From positions 1 through 64,000 of the forward strand of contig CAJXPL010000008.1 of assembly GCA_913057985.1 (NCBI GenBank): a DNA stretch of 64,000 nucleotides. The letters run 5' to 3'. The notes under the pieces are model-generated. The model saw nothing but the letters and a program-made list of their open reading frames with translations. It did no database searches and had not been told where the DNA came from. Source of the DNA: an uncultured Synechococcus sp. GTDB lineage: Bacteria > Cyanobacteriota > Cyanobacteriia > PCC-6307 > Cyanobiaceae. Positions 17,377-26,683 of this stretch are shown here, piece by piece. Positions within the stretch are counted from its first letter, which is position 1; each line of letters starts with the position of its first letter. The translations under genes and the position numbers were made by a program.

Positions 17377-18624
17377 CTAAGCGGCGATCGCTCCCATGGG
17401 CAAACGGGTCACACCGCGGTTCACCTGTTCCCGAACGGCGGTTCGCGCCCACTGATCCACCCGCAGCACGTCGTCCAACTGGGGTTGGGCCATCAGATCG
17501 GGTTTATGCCGCTCGCAGGCGGCCTCGATCACTGCGGGGATGTCGAGGAAGTGAATCTTCTCCTCGAGAAACTGTGCCACGGCTTCTTCGTTGGCAGCAT
17601 TCATCACTGCAGGCATGGTGCCGCCGGCGCGTCCGGCGGCGTAGGCCAGCTCCATGCAGGGGTACTTGGCGGGATCGGGGGCCCGGAAGCTGAGCTGACC
17701 CACTTCCGTGAGATCCAGTCGCCGCCATGGCGTCTCCAGGCGTGATGGCCAGCTGAGGCAGTAGAGGATCGGCAGCTTCATGTCGGGCCAGCCCAGTTGG
17801 GCCAGCACGGAGGAATCCGCCAGTTCGATCATCGAATGGATGATGCTCTGGGGATGGATCACGATCTCGATGTGGTCGTAATCCAGGCCGAACAGGTAAT
17901 GGGCTTCGATCACCTCCAGCCCCTTGTTCATCAAGGAGGCGGAATCCACGGTGATCTTGCGGCCCATGCTCCAGTTGGGATGACTGGTGGCATCAGCAAC
18001 GGTGGCCTTTTCAAGGTCGGCGGCCGTCCAGTCGCGGAAGGCGCCGCCGGAGGCTGTCAGCTGAATCCGGCGCAGCCCCGGTGTGGGCACGCCGGTGGAG
18101 AGGCGTGCGTTTTCAGCCCAGGGGGTTCCCTGCAGGCACTGGAAAATGGCTGAGTGCTCCGAATCCGCCGGCAGCAGACGGCTGCCGCTCTTCTTCAGCT
18201 CCGGCAGCACCACGGGGCCGGCTGCAATCAACGTTTCCTTGTTCGCCAGAGCCAGGTCTTTGCCGGCGCGGATCGCCGCCAGCGTCGGCAACAGACCGGC
18301 GCAACCAACAATGCCCGTCACCACCAGGTCGGCGCTGTCCCAGGCGGCAGCAATATTGAGACCGTCAGCACCTCCCACCAACTGGGGTGCATCGGTGCCT
18401 GTGACGCCGGCGTTCTTCAGACGCTCCTGCAGTTCGGGCAGGAGATCGGCATCGGCCAGGGCCACCACCTCAGGGCGATGCCGCTGAACTTGGTCAACCA
18501 AAAGCTTCAGGTTGCGGCCGGCCGTCAGGGCCAGAACGCGGAACTGCTCTGGAAACTCCTCAGCGATCTGGAGGGTCTGGGTGCCGATCGAACCGGTGGA
18601 TCCCAGCACGCTGATGGCTTTCAT
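17377..18624 (-). CDS. dxr: 1-deoxy-D-xylulose 5-phosphate reductoisomerase
   Basis: Second enzyme of the MEP isoprenoid pathway, converting DXP to MEP with NADPH. The 415-residue protein starts [19 protein letters not shown] (nucleotide loop GSTGSIG). It contains [43 protein letters not shown] and [21 protein letters not shown], all Dxr hallmarks. The ATG at 18624 matches the family start; upstream in-frame codons to 18777 are not conserved. It supplies precursors for carotenoids, including the product of crtL later in the window. Confidence 0.96.
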   Translation of the reverse strand: MKAISVLGSTGSIGTQTLQIAEEFPEQFRVLALTAGRNLKLLVDQVQRHRPEVVALADADLLPELQERLKNAGVTGTDAPQLVGGADGLNIAAAWDSADLVVTGIVGCAGLLPTLAAIRAGKDLALANKETLIAAGPVVLPELKKSGSRLLPADSEHSAIFQCLQGTPWAENARLSTGVPTPGLRRIQLTASGGAFRDWTAADLEKATVADATSHPNWSMGRKITVDSASLMNKGLEVIEAHYLFGLDYDHIEIVIHPQSIIHSMIELADSSVLAQLGWPDMKLPILYCLSWPSRLETPWRRLDLTEVGQLSFRAPDPAKYPCMELAYAAGRAGGTMPAVMNAANEEAVAQFLEEKIHFLDIPAVIEAACERHKPDLMAQPQLDDVLRVDQWARTAVREQVNRGVTRLPMGAIAA

Positions 18625-18703
18625 GCTGTTCCGGCAGTTGCGACAAGTCTCCCACCAGGACCGTTGAACGCTGGCAAGCTGGCGGACAGCTTGTGGAGAG
18701 CGC

Positions 18704-20023
18704 ATGGCGAAGGAACAGTGGCGATCGGGCCTGGGGTTTGTCCTTGCAGCTGCGGGCAGTGCTGTGGGTCTGGGCAATCTCTGGGGCTTTGCCTACCGCG
18801 CCTCCCAGGGAGGTGGCGGCGCCTTCCTGCTGCTCTACGTGGTGATTGTGCTGTTGGTCTGCCTGCCGGTGCTGGTGGCCGAAATGGTGCTGGGGCGCAG
18901 CACCGGCCAAAGCCCCCTGCTCGCGCCAGTGGCGGCCGCCGGTCGCCGTTGGCAGCCGATGGGTTGGCTGTTCGTGCTGGCGGCCAGTGGAATCCTGGCC
19001 TTCTATGCCGTGTTGATGGCCTGGACCGGGGCCACCCTGGTGCAGACCCTCACCCAGGGGCTCCCGGCGGATATCGCTTCAGCGGAAGCCTTTTTCGCCG
19101 GCCTCAGTGGCGGCCGCTCCGCCTTGATCGGCCAGCTGCTCAGCCTGGTGGCGACTGCTGCTGTGGTGGCGGCCGGCGTGCGCGGAGGCATTGAGCGGTT
19201 GTCCCGCTGGGGGCTGCCGCTGTTGTTTGTGCTGCTGATTGGCCTTGCGGTATGGGCCGCTGGTCTTGATGGGGCCTCGGAGGGCTATCGCACCTTCCTG
19301 CTCCGCTGGGACAACAGCCAGCTGCAGGACCCCACCACGATTCGCAATGCCTTCACCCAGGCTTTCTTCTCGATTGGCACGGGCATCGGCTGCATCCTGG
19401 CCTATTCGGCCTACCTGAGCCGGCGCGCCCACCTGCCGCGGGAAGCCGTGGCGGTGGTGGGGATGGACACCGCTGTGGGCTTGCTGGCCGGCATGGTCAC
19501 CTTCCCCGTGGTGATGAGCTTTGGCCTCCAGGATGTGATCAGTGGCTCCACCCTGGGCACGATCTTCATCGCACTGCCCACGGGCCTGGGCTCGCTGGGC
19601 GCCACAGGTCAGCTGGTGGCGGTGCTCTTTTTTGCTCTGGCCCTAATCGCAGCGATCACCTCAGCGGTGTCGCTGTTGGAGGTGCCGGTGGCCTGTTTGA
19701 TCGATCGCCTGGGGTGGAGCCGCTCCCGGGCCGTCTGGGTGTCCGCGGCATTGATCTTCGTGGCCGGTCTTCCCGCGGCCACCTCCATGGAGGTTCTCGG
19801 CTGGATGGATTCCGTGTTTGGGGGCCTGCTGCTGATTCTGGGGGGCTTGCTCCTGGCTCTGTTGCTGGGTTGGGTGCTCCCCGCCCGTTTTCAGGAGGAG
19901 CTCAGCCATTCGGGGAGCCCGATCTGGCTGCAGCGCTTTCTGCTGGTGATGCTGCGCTGGATTTCGCCGCCGGTGATCGCCGTTGGTCTGGTGATCAGCG
20001 TGATTGATCTGATCCCCAGCTAG
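18704..20023 (+). CDS. Neurotransmitter:sodium symporter family transporter
   Basis: Sodium-dependent transporter of the LeuT/SNF family, likely for an amino acid or related amine. The signature first helix is present ([20 protein letters not shown] then LWGFAY, with the unwound GNLW region and [10 protein letters not shown]). About eleven to twelve hydrophobic segments span 439 residues. The substrate is not deducible. It is divergent from dxr, 79 bp apart, and its 3' end overlaps the convergent DUF2721 gene by 29 bp. Confidence 0.9.
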   Translation: MAKEQWRSGLGFVLAAAGSAVGLGNLWGFAYRASQGGGGAFLLLYVVIVLLVCLPVLVAEMVLGRSTGQSPLLAPVAAAGRRWQPMGWLFVLAASGILAFYAVLMAWTGATLVQTLTQGLPADIASAEAFFAGLSGGRSALIGQLLSLVATAAVVAAGVRGGIERLSRWGLPLLFVLLIGLAVWAAGLDGASEGYRTFLLRWDNSQLQDPTTIRNAFTQAFFSIGTGIGCILAYSAYLSRRAHLPREAVAVVGMDTAVGLLAGMVTFPVVMSFGLQDVISGSTLGTIFIALPTGLGSLGATGQLVAVLFFALALIAAITSAVSLLEVPVACLIDRLGWSRSRAVWVSAALIFVAGLPAATSMEVLGWMDSVFGGLLLILGGLLLALLLGWVLPARFQEELSHSGSPIWLQRFLLVMLRWISPPVIAVGLVISVIDLIPS

Positions 20024-20459
20024 TGGTTTCGCTGGGCCCAAAGTTGGCTTGCAACTGCTTGGCAGCGATTGTGATCTCTCGCAGGAAGCAAACAGCTGCC
20101 CAGGTGAGCATGAGCATTGCAGCCAAGAAAAGCGGCGCTACAAACATGGAGAGATTGATCTGCAGGGCGACCGTCAGAAAAATTACGCCCACTACCGTTG
20201 AAATCAAAAGGATCGACAGGGTGAGCAGCCCAATGGCGCGTATCACAAGTCGGATGCGCTGACGGATCAACTTGAATTCAGCCTGCTCGTCGTCATCCAG
20301 TTCTTGGCTGCGATGTGTCAGCTCTCTGGCGCGATCCACGCTGCGGCTTAATCGACTCGACAGCACGTTCATCATTGCCCCAATTCCTGCCAACAGAAAC
20401 ACTGGCGACACCGAGAGCTGAATCGCTTTAAGCAGTGTCTCCGCTGCTGCCGCACTCAT
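19995..20459 (-). CDS. DUF2721 family membrane protein
   Basis: A 154-residue protein with an N-terminal hydrophobic segment (SVSPVFLLAGIGAMMNVLSS), a conserved RLSRSVDRAREL motif and two more hydrophobic helices (LLTLSILLISTVVGVIFLT; FVAPLFLAAMLMLTWAAVCF). This is the usual DUF2721 layout; function unknown. Its start overlaps the stop of the upstream small gene (ATGA), so the two are translationally coupled. Confidence 0.85.
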   Translation of the reverse strand: MSAAAAETLLKAIQLSVSPVFLLAGIGAMMNVLSSRLSRSVDRARELTHRSQELDDDEQAEFKLIRQRIRLVIRAIGLLTLSILLISTVVGVIFLTVALQINLSMFVAPLFLAAMLMLTWAAVCFLREITIAAKQLQANFGPSETTSWGSDQSR

Positions 20460-20698
20460 GGCTCACTGGGGGGATTCAGCATTGATTCCATTTTGCGAAT
20501 CCTGTGCAGCATCTTGTCCCAGACATCTGCTTTCCAGGCTTGCTCTGCATCGCCTGTGGATTCGGCCAACTGCTTCTGATCGGCGAGCTTGGCGTCGAGG
20601 TCTTCACCGGCATCTAGGGCCTTCATGAGCTCCATCTCGAGCTTGGCGGTTTCCATGAAATTGAGCTTTTTCAGCCAGAGCATGATCAGCGAGGACAT
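20456..20698 (-). CDS. Hypothetical small protein, coupled to DUF2721 gene
   Basis: An 80-residue soluble, acidic, helical protein beginning MSSLIMLWLKKLNFMETAKL and containing DAKLADQKQLAESTG. No family recognised. The 4-bp ATGA overlap with the following DUF2721 gene suggests a two-gene operon and possibly a shared role. An internal ATG 14 codons in is an alternative start. Confidence 0.65.
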   Translation of the reverse strand: MSSLIMLWLKKLNFMETAKLEMELMKALDAGEDLDAKLADQKQLAESTGDAEQAWKADVWDKMLHRIRKMESMLNPPSEP

Positions 20699-21072
<374 letters not shown>

Positions 21073-21822
21073 TCATCTGATTAATTTTCTGAAGTAATTT
21101 TTGGATTGTATGTCCGAAAAATTAACAACTTTCCGGATGAAAAGATAGCCTCTGGAACGCGCATGATGCAGCAGGTTGCAATCGATTATCCAAGGTAGAG
21201 CCTGAGTTTTTGTTGAATCGTCATTGGCAAAGATGAAATTAGAGTTTTCGACTTTATTGCCCTTAATGATCAATTGATTGGCCCAAAAATACTCATCTGG
21301 TACTTCCTTGGAGGGAAATGAGTCGATCGAAATATCTTGAATTAATTGAAAATCATTTTTATGCATACAGAAAAACATGTTCTGCTTCACGAGTTGAAGC
21401 GAAGAATTCACACCATAGAATGCTCTTATCCTATTGGATTCTCTGTTAACTTGATTGATTTGTTTTTCATTAAGGCCTACTGTGGGTTGTAATGAAAATA
21501 ATGTTTTATAACACAGCCTTTTTATTGTTTGAAAGTTCCAGAGAGGTAGTGAATCTCCGGATAAGAAGACAACTGAGTCACAGTCATCTTTAAAAGCTGA
21601 TTTTAGTAGCTGCTTAGTTGCCTTGATCAAACTGATTGATGCCCATGCCGTTTCTACCGGGTTAGGGTCAATAAAAACGTTGTCAAGAGAAGTGTCAACA
21701 ACACTTGTCTTGGCATGAATATAGATAGAATATTCAGATGGATCGGCTGAACTAAAAAAGTTCTTCCACATACTCTGCCACGAAATATTATTCTTAACCA
21801 AGAAGCAAAATCCGATCTTCAT
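21073..21822 (-). CDS. GT14-like (core-2/I-branching) glycosyltransferase
   Basis: A 249-residue protein resembling the core-2 beta-1,6-N-acetylglucosaminyltransferase/xylosyltransferase family (GT14). It begins MKIGFCFLVKNNISWQSMWK. The segment YSIYIHAKTS is followed by VETAWASISLIKATKQLLKSA, FLSGDSLPLWNFQTIKRL and PDEYFWANQLI, which follow the family order (LSGxxxPL then DE.F). The start ATG 21822 has AGCAGG just upstream. It is the last gene of the AT-rich minus-strand cluster, 31 bp after the fusion gene. A role in branching or extending a surface glycan is inferred. Confidence 0.7.
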   Translation of the reverse strand: MKIGFCFLVKNNISWQSMWKNFFSSADPSEYSIYIHAKTSVVDTSLDNVFIDPNPVETAWASISLIKATKQLLKSAFKDDCDSVVFLSGDSLPLWNFQTIKRLCYKTLFSLQPTVGLNEKQINQVNRESNRIRAFYGVNSSLQLVKQNMFFCMHKNDFQLIQDISIDSFPSKEVPDEYFWANQLIIKGNKVENSNFIFANDDSTKTQALPWIIDCNLLHHARSRGYLFIRKVVNFSDIQSKNYFRKLIR

Positions 21823-21853
21823 CCTGCTTCAATAAAAATATTTGGTTATTTTA

Positions 21854-24760
21854 TCATGAGCGGGGACTGCTACGAAAATCAAAAAGGTCAAAGTCAATTT
21901 CTTGGAATCCATGCGCTTGAAGAGCTTTATCTATTTCGTCACTCTTTTGGTATTGTGTAATTTTTTTGATGATATTAAAGTCTCGAAGTTCTTTGCTTTT
22001 GCGAGGGCTCATACCCAATGAAGCTGTAATAGACCAATGAGAAAATTCATTGACACTCGTATCTTTAAATTCTACAAATGTGAGCCCTTCTGATATAACA
22101 CGCTCAATGCTATGAAGTGAGAATAACTGTTCCCAAAGAATTTCTTTTACAAAGAAAACTCCCGGAGTATTATCAAATATTCTGGCTTCTTTCTCAAAAA
22201 CTGATGGACGCAAATAAAACTTACTATTCATGCCTTTGTACACTGTGAGCCCTTTCATGACACCATAAATCGTAGAGTCTTCACTAGACGAAGTAGTTGT
22301 TGAGACTTGTTTTATAAAATCCTGAAAAGATTTTTCCATTGAGCTAGGTAGAAGCATGTCACCATCCCATTTGCAAACTTTACTGAAGCTACATTTTTTT
22401 AGGCTGTAATTATAAAAAGAAGCTAGTGAATTTGGACTGCTTTGGTCTTCTTTGAAATTATCTATTCCACATCTGGCGATGTCAAATTTATAGTGGTGAA
22501 GCTTAAGCTTTGATTTTAATTGAGGCAAATCTTTTGCAGCCCTGCCTATTTCAGAAATAGTATTGTCAGAACTATTATTGTCAATTACAACAATTTCATC
22601 AAAGCATTTTCTTATCGAGTTCAAAACATCATAAATGGTATCTTCTTCATTCTTAATCCTAATCATTGCGCTTATGCCGGGCTTTGTTGGCCGCGAGCTA
22701 AATCGACTGTCCAGAAATAATGATCTGTTGCTAATAGAAGCCAAGCATGATCTCAATTCTTTTGATTGTCGGGAAAGAGATAATTGTGCTCTTTCGGGGA
22801 GCGGCAAGGTCTCTAATACATTGCTTTCGCAGAATTGTTTGTCACTTAGTGAAGGATAATTATTATCTGGACATTGAAAGTCTCTGGTCAAGTATATGGC
22901 TTTATAGTTCGCATTAACCTCTAATAAAAGCGTTTTGGGGAATAACTTGCTTAAGAACTTTGTTTCATTGGGGTTTGGATTTTCAATTTTCTCATGGAAA
23001 ATATCTCTTAATTTAAATCTATCAAATCCTATATGATTCTTGTTGATAACTTCGTCAAGTAAGGCTTGGCTTGATCTGCTTCTACTGATTGCCTGCCCGC
23101 TTTTGATTTTATTTTCGAAACTTTCCAGATCAAATTCAGCCAAATAATTTGCAAATTTTAAAGGATCACGTTTGTAACTTTCAAAAGCAACTATCGATGT
23201 CGGACCATTTATCTTTTTGAGGTCAGAAATTAAATATTCCCAGTTGCATTTTTTAAGATCGGTTGTGTCTATAAAATCTCCATCAAATTCTTTGAAAGGG
23301 CGCCATTTAAGAAATTCAGAGTGTCTTGACAGGAGATAATCGAAATAGCTTCTTACTGTAAAAATGATTTCAATTCCCCCTGGGAATATTTTTGCTTGAT
23401 TGACAAGATGATTTAGATCATATCCATTTCTCATGCATGCGCAGGAGTAGTTGCATGCATTTTGATAAGTAGCTTCTGAATTCCACTTTGCAGAAATCTC
23501 AGTGTTTGGTCTTATTAAATTTTCCTCTGAGATAATTATTACACTTGGTAATTTAAACGATAAAAGTGCAGATTGTTTGCAAATAGCATAAGCCAGTCTT
23601 TCTCCCGTTTCAGTAATTCCTTCTTCTTTCTTGGCTTTTATAAAGTCCTCTCTTAATTGTTCATAGTGTATGTAAATCGTGTTTTGTAAAGCTAAATCAT
23701 AACGTGCTTCATGCAAAATATTTTGAATATAAGTTGTAGCTGTCTTATGAGCTCCACAGTGAATCTTGATCCTAGAATTCTTAAAAAACTCGTTCAGCAT
23801 TTTGCTCGGCTTAGTCTTTATATCAGGCTCTAAATCTTTGACGCTTAACAGCATATGCGATAATTCTTTGCTGTTTTTGGTGGTCTTATTTATATAATTT
23901 ACTAAACAAGTTTGTCGTGAGTACTTAAGGTAATCTTTTATTTTGCTGTTGAGCTGGGATCCATTTATTTTTTGAAAAATCAACCTGCTATCTTTAATCT
24001 CTTTTTTCAGGATGATTTTGAATGTATTTGAATACGCTCCAAATAGCAGTTCGGAGTATCTTAAGGCATAGTTAAGTGAAAGATGGTGAGCCGTGAGTTC
24101 CTTAGAGTTAAGTGATGAATTGTTCGTTTCGAATTTGACCAACTCTTGGCGGTAGTAATAAATGTTTGGAAGAAATCTTATGATCTGTAGAGACAGTAAT
24201 TTTCCATGGATGTGTTGCCATCCTTCTGAAAAATGAAGATTAAATAGTTTTATGGTGTCAAGGTTTATGACGATGCGGCGATGATTGTGCCAATCATCTT
24301 GATTAACCAAAGAGACTGGATGATCAAGTGAGATGTTATCTATTTCAGAAGATAACGCTGAGTCATTGCCCTTGTTTGAGGTTATTTCATTGCATAGGTA
24401 AATCGCTTGCGCTTTCGACTGTGCAAGTTTTTCTACAATGTTGGTGATAGTTGATTTGTTATTTAAATCGACGTCTTCATCAATGCACCAGGTGTAATTT
24501 CCACTTGCATACGAGATTCCCTCATTGCATAGAGACGATAATGACTCGCGCTTCAAGAATGATAAATGCTTTGATCGTTTAAGAACATCCTTGCATACCA
24601 GAAAATCCACAACATACTGATCCTTAGTGTTTAATCGATTGCTTATAATAATAATCTCGAGATTTGAATAGTCTTGAGTTTGAGCCTGCTCAATGAGTCT
24701 TCTGTAGTTTTGATGATTGTGATTGATGCTTAAAATAAGCGAGAATTTAGAATTATTCAT
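21854..24760 (-). CDS. Modular GT2 - sulfotransferase-like - GT2 fusion protein
   Basis: A 968-residue protein with three modules. Residues ~5-230: GT2-like glycosyltransferase (FSLILSINHNHQNYRRLIEQ, then DYSNLEIIIISN, ISYASGNYTWCIDEDVDL). Residues ~330-640: sulfotransferase-like, with a 5'-phosphosulfate loop IHCGAHKTATTYIQNIL and a second conserved patch FTVRSYFDYLLSRHSEF. Residues ~695-840: second GT2 domain (ISAMIRIKNEEDTIYDVLNS, EIVVIDNNSSDNT, CKWDGDMLLP with a DxD-like motif). The ATG at 24760 has AGGTG about 8 nt upstream; it starts just after the previous gene's stop. AT-rich and probably transferred. It likely assembles and sulfates a surface glycan, which is an inference from domains. 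Confidence 0.8.
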   Translation of the reverse strand: MNNSKFSLILSINHNHQNYRRLIEQAQTQDYSNLEIIIISNRLNTKDQYVVDFLVCKDVLKRSKHLSFLKRESLSSLCNEGISYASGNYTWCIDEDVDLNNKSTITNIVEKLAQSKAQAIYLCNEITSNKGNDSALSSEIDNISLDHPVSLVNQDDWHNHRRIVINLDTIKLFNLHFSEGWQHIHGKLLSLQIIRFLPNIYYYRQELVKFETNNSSLNSKELTAHHLSLNYALRYSELLFGAYSNTFKIILKKEIKDSRLIFQKINGSQLNSKIKDYLKYSRQTCLVNYINKTTKNSKELSHMLLSVKDLEPDIKTKPSKMLNEFFKNSRIKIHCGAHKTATTYIQNILHEARYDLALQNTIYIHYEQLREDFIKAKKEEGITETGERLAYAICKQSALLSFKLPSVIIISEENLIRPNTEISAKWNSEATYQNACNYSCACMRNGYDLNHLVNQAKIFPGGIEIIFTVRSYFDYLLSRHSEFLKWRPFKEFDGDFIDTTDLKKCNWEYLISDLKKINGPTSIVAFESYKRDPLKFANYLAEFDLESFENKIKSGQAISRSRSSQALLDEVINKNHIGFDRFKLRDIFHEKIENPNPNETKFLSKLFPKTLLLEVNANYKAIYLTRDFQCPDNNYPSLSDKQFCESNVLETLPLPERAQLSLSRQSKELRSCLASISNRSLFLDSRFSSRPTKPGISAMIRIKNEEDTIYDVLNSIRKCFDEIVVIDNNSSDNTISEIGRAAKDLPQLKSKLKLHHYKFDIARCGIDNFKEDQSSPNSLASFYNYSLKKCSFSKVCKWDGDMLLPSSMEKSFQDFIKQVSTTTSSSEDSTIYGVMKGLTVYKGMNSKFYLRPSVFEKEARIFDNTPGVFFVKEILWEQLFSLHSIERVISEGLTFVEFKDTSVNEFSHWSITASLGMSPRKSKELRDFNIIKKITQYQKSDEIDKALQAHGFQEIDFDLFDFRSSPRS

Positions 24761-24764
24761 TGGA

Positions 24765-26345
24765 TCACACCTCATTTGCGTTCGTGCCTGAGCTCTTTGC
24801 TGATGGTGTTATCCATAGCATTAATGATCGTATAACTTGGTTCTTACTTGAAACGGCCCATAATCTTAGTAGAATGCTGCGATTTTTTTTGTCCATAAAA
24901 TAGGCTGTATTGAGTAATTCTACTGCAGACCTAAAGTTCTTATTCCTAATTCTTTTTTCTGCTCTACGTGTGAGTGTATACAAATCAAGGTCTGATATTT
25001 CCTCCGCAACCAAAGGGCTAGGATGATTTTTAATTTCTTCTTTTGTTTTTTCTATCATATCTTTTTTCAATTTGCTATTCAATTCTTTAAGTCCATGAGA
25101 TTCAATTAGCAATTCCTCCGCTGTTCTTCTTGAAAGTTCTTCTAGGACAATGAGTTGTTCATTTTTGATCGTCAGTTCACTCAACTTGCTTGCGTTATGT
25201 TTTAGAGCTGCATTCAGCTTTGCTTGGTGCGAGTCTTTTAGTGACTCGAGTTTTGATTGATGCGAATCTTTTGCCGACTCTAATTCTGCTTGGTGCGGGT
25301 CTTTTAGTGACTCTAATTCTGCTTGGTGCGAGTCTTTAAGTGACTCGAGTTTTGATTGTTGTGAATCTTTTAGCGACTCTAATATTGTTTCGTGCAAATC
25401 TTGTGATGATTTTATTTTGGCTATATGTTTTTTTGCAATTTCCTTTTCTTTTCTGATTAGGTTATTCCCAATGTTAAATAAGTCAGCTGATCGATTCGCG
25501 AGTGATATGAAAGTATTCAGAGATTTTAGCTCTTGAATGCTTGGTGGGCTTTGTTCATGCTCAACCGGGTCTGGGTGTTTGAATTGCAAATTTATATAAT
25601 CTTCGCTGTATCGTCCGTATGCAATCGTTATATTATTCCTGCTCAGGAAGCGCCGGCTTTGGTTTAAAGGGCTTTCATTGACGTGGGGAAAATCTTCAAT
25701 CTTGAGATTGTCTTGGTGCTTGCGCAAATGTTGATTGATACTTTTTTTAAGTTTTGTCCATCCTTCTTTGTTGGTGATATCAATTTTATCGAAGAAGGGC
25801 AAGATTTCTTTGGGAACTATTTCGCTGATCGGCGATGCGTGAGATGCTTTTTCGTTTTTAAAAATAGACCCCTTCGTGAGAAGTATATTTGCGATTTCAT
25901 TGAAGTTATCGAGAAAATTGTCTGTGTTTGTGTAGGGTTGAAAAAGTGAATTTTTGTTTATTCGCTTATTCTTTATTTCTCGTTGATAGAAAGGTGTGCT
26001 TTCGAGAAGGTATTTTGAGCATATTGATGAGCAAAGTCTGTCTATGGGATCGCGAATTGCCAGTATTTTTTTATAGCTCTCGTCCGCGAAGATTCGTTTT
26101 AGATTGCTTGTGGAGCTGTCCTGTGTGAATTTGAGATGCATGTGTATGCACAATTCTTTTGTGTATTCGTGAGAAAATGTTTTTTCATATTCCCTACTTG
26201 GCTCGACCAGGCTATCGTATAAGGACTTGAATATTGATGTGGAACCGCATTTTTGGGGAGCAATTACAAGTAATTTATGCTTGTCGTTAATGAAGATGCA
26301 ATAGCCGGCAAGTCTCTTGGATAGATATTCAATGGAGCCGTTCAT
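24765..26345 (-). CDS. Sulfotransferase with coiled-coil 11-residue repeats
   Basis: A 526-residue protein. The N-terminal ~260 residues look like a carbohydrate sulfotransferase: PAPS loop LVIAPQKCGSTSIFKSLYDS and the 3'-phosphate site ILAIRDPIDRLCSSICSKYL. A long charged coiled coil follows (~300-440), containing five near-identical 11-residue repeats, then a short helical C-terminal part (TRRAEKRIRNKNFRSAVELL) that could be a TPR-like hairpin. Start ATG 26345 is preceded by GAGAGA; an in-frame ATG at 26372 is less likely. First gene of the AT-rich cluster. The coiled coil suggests oligomerisation or tethering to partner enzymes. Confidence 0.8.
   Translation of the reverse strand: MNGSIEYLSKRLAGYCIFINDKHKLLVIAPQKCGSTSIFKSLYDSLVEPSREYEKTFSHEYTKELCIHMHLKFTQDSSTSNLKRIFADESYKKILAIRDPIDRLCSSICSKYLLESTPFYQREIKNKRINKNSLFQPYTNTDNFLDNFNEIANILLTKGSIFKNEKASHASPISEIVPKEILPFFDKIDITNKEGWTKLKKSINQHLRKHQDNLKIEDFPHVNESPLNQSRRFLSRNNITIAYGRYSEDYINLQFKHPDPVEHEQSPPSIQELKSLNTFISLANRSADLFNIGNNLIRKEKEIAKKHIAKIKSSQDLHETILESLKDSQQSKLESLKDSHQAELESLKDPHQAELESAKDSHQSKLESLKDSHQAKLNAALKHNASKLSELTIKNEQLIVLEELSRRTAEELLIESHGLKELNSKLKKDMIEKTKEEIKNHPSPLVAEEISDLDLYTLTRRAEKRIRNKNFRSAVELLNTAYFMDKKNRSILLRLWAVSSKNQVIRSLMLWITPSAKSSGTNANEV
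25212..25376 (-). repeat. Five tandem 33-bp repeats encoding SLKDSHQAELE-type units
   Basis: Five consecutive 33-bp units encode SLKDSQQSKLE, SLKDSHQAELE, SLKDPHQAELE, SAKDSHQSKLE and SLKDSHQAKLN. The 11-residue period fits a right-handed or hendecad coiled coil. The DNA units are similar enough to recombine, so copy number may vary between strains. Confidence 0.9.
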
Positions 26346-26683
26346 GGTTTCTCTCGAGTTTGCCATTGCCACCCAGATTATGGCATGGCCTTGGTTTCTG
26401 AGTCAGGCGCTCTGAATCTATGAAGGTTCCGCCTGCACTTGCTTCTCGAATCAATTTAGTAGGCATAGGTAAGTAAGCGTTGTTATTGATTGTGTGCGCT
26501 GGTTTGATGAGAATGTTGTGCCGCTTCTTCTTGGGGCCTGCTTTGTGTTCCTTCGGCAATGTTGCTGTCCTCATTGTATTTGATTTGGTTTTCAATTCTT
26601 TTTGTCTCTGATTGTACGTAGATCGAGTTTTTTTGAGTTGCTATCTCAGCTTTGTTGACGCTTTTTTGTTCATATGGTTCTAA
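26346..26683. other. Upstream region of the glycan cluster, no gene supported
   Basis: About 340 bp between the sulfotransferase start and the IS5 left end. It is AT-rich, with T runs near 26628-26636 and 26662-26667. Short frames on the minus strand (26329-26595 and 26483-26734) have no ribosome site, cross the IS boundary or the gene start, and look non-coding. It presumably holds the minus-strand promoter of the cluster. Confidence 0.4.
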
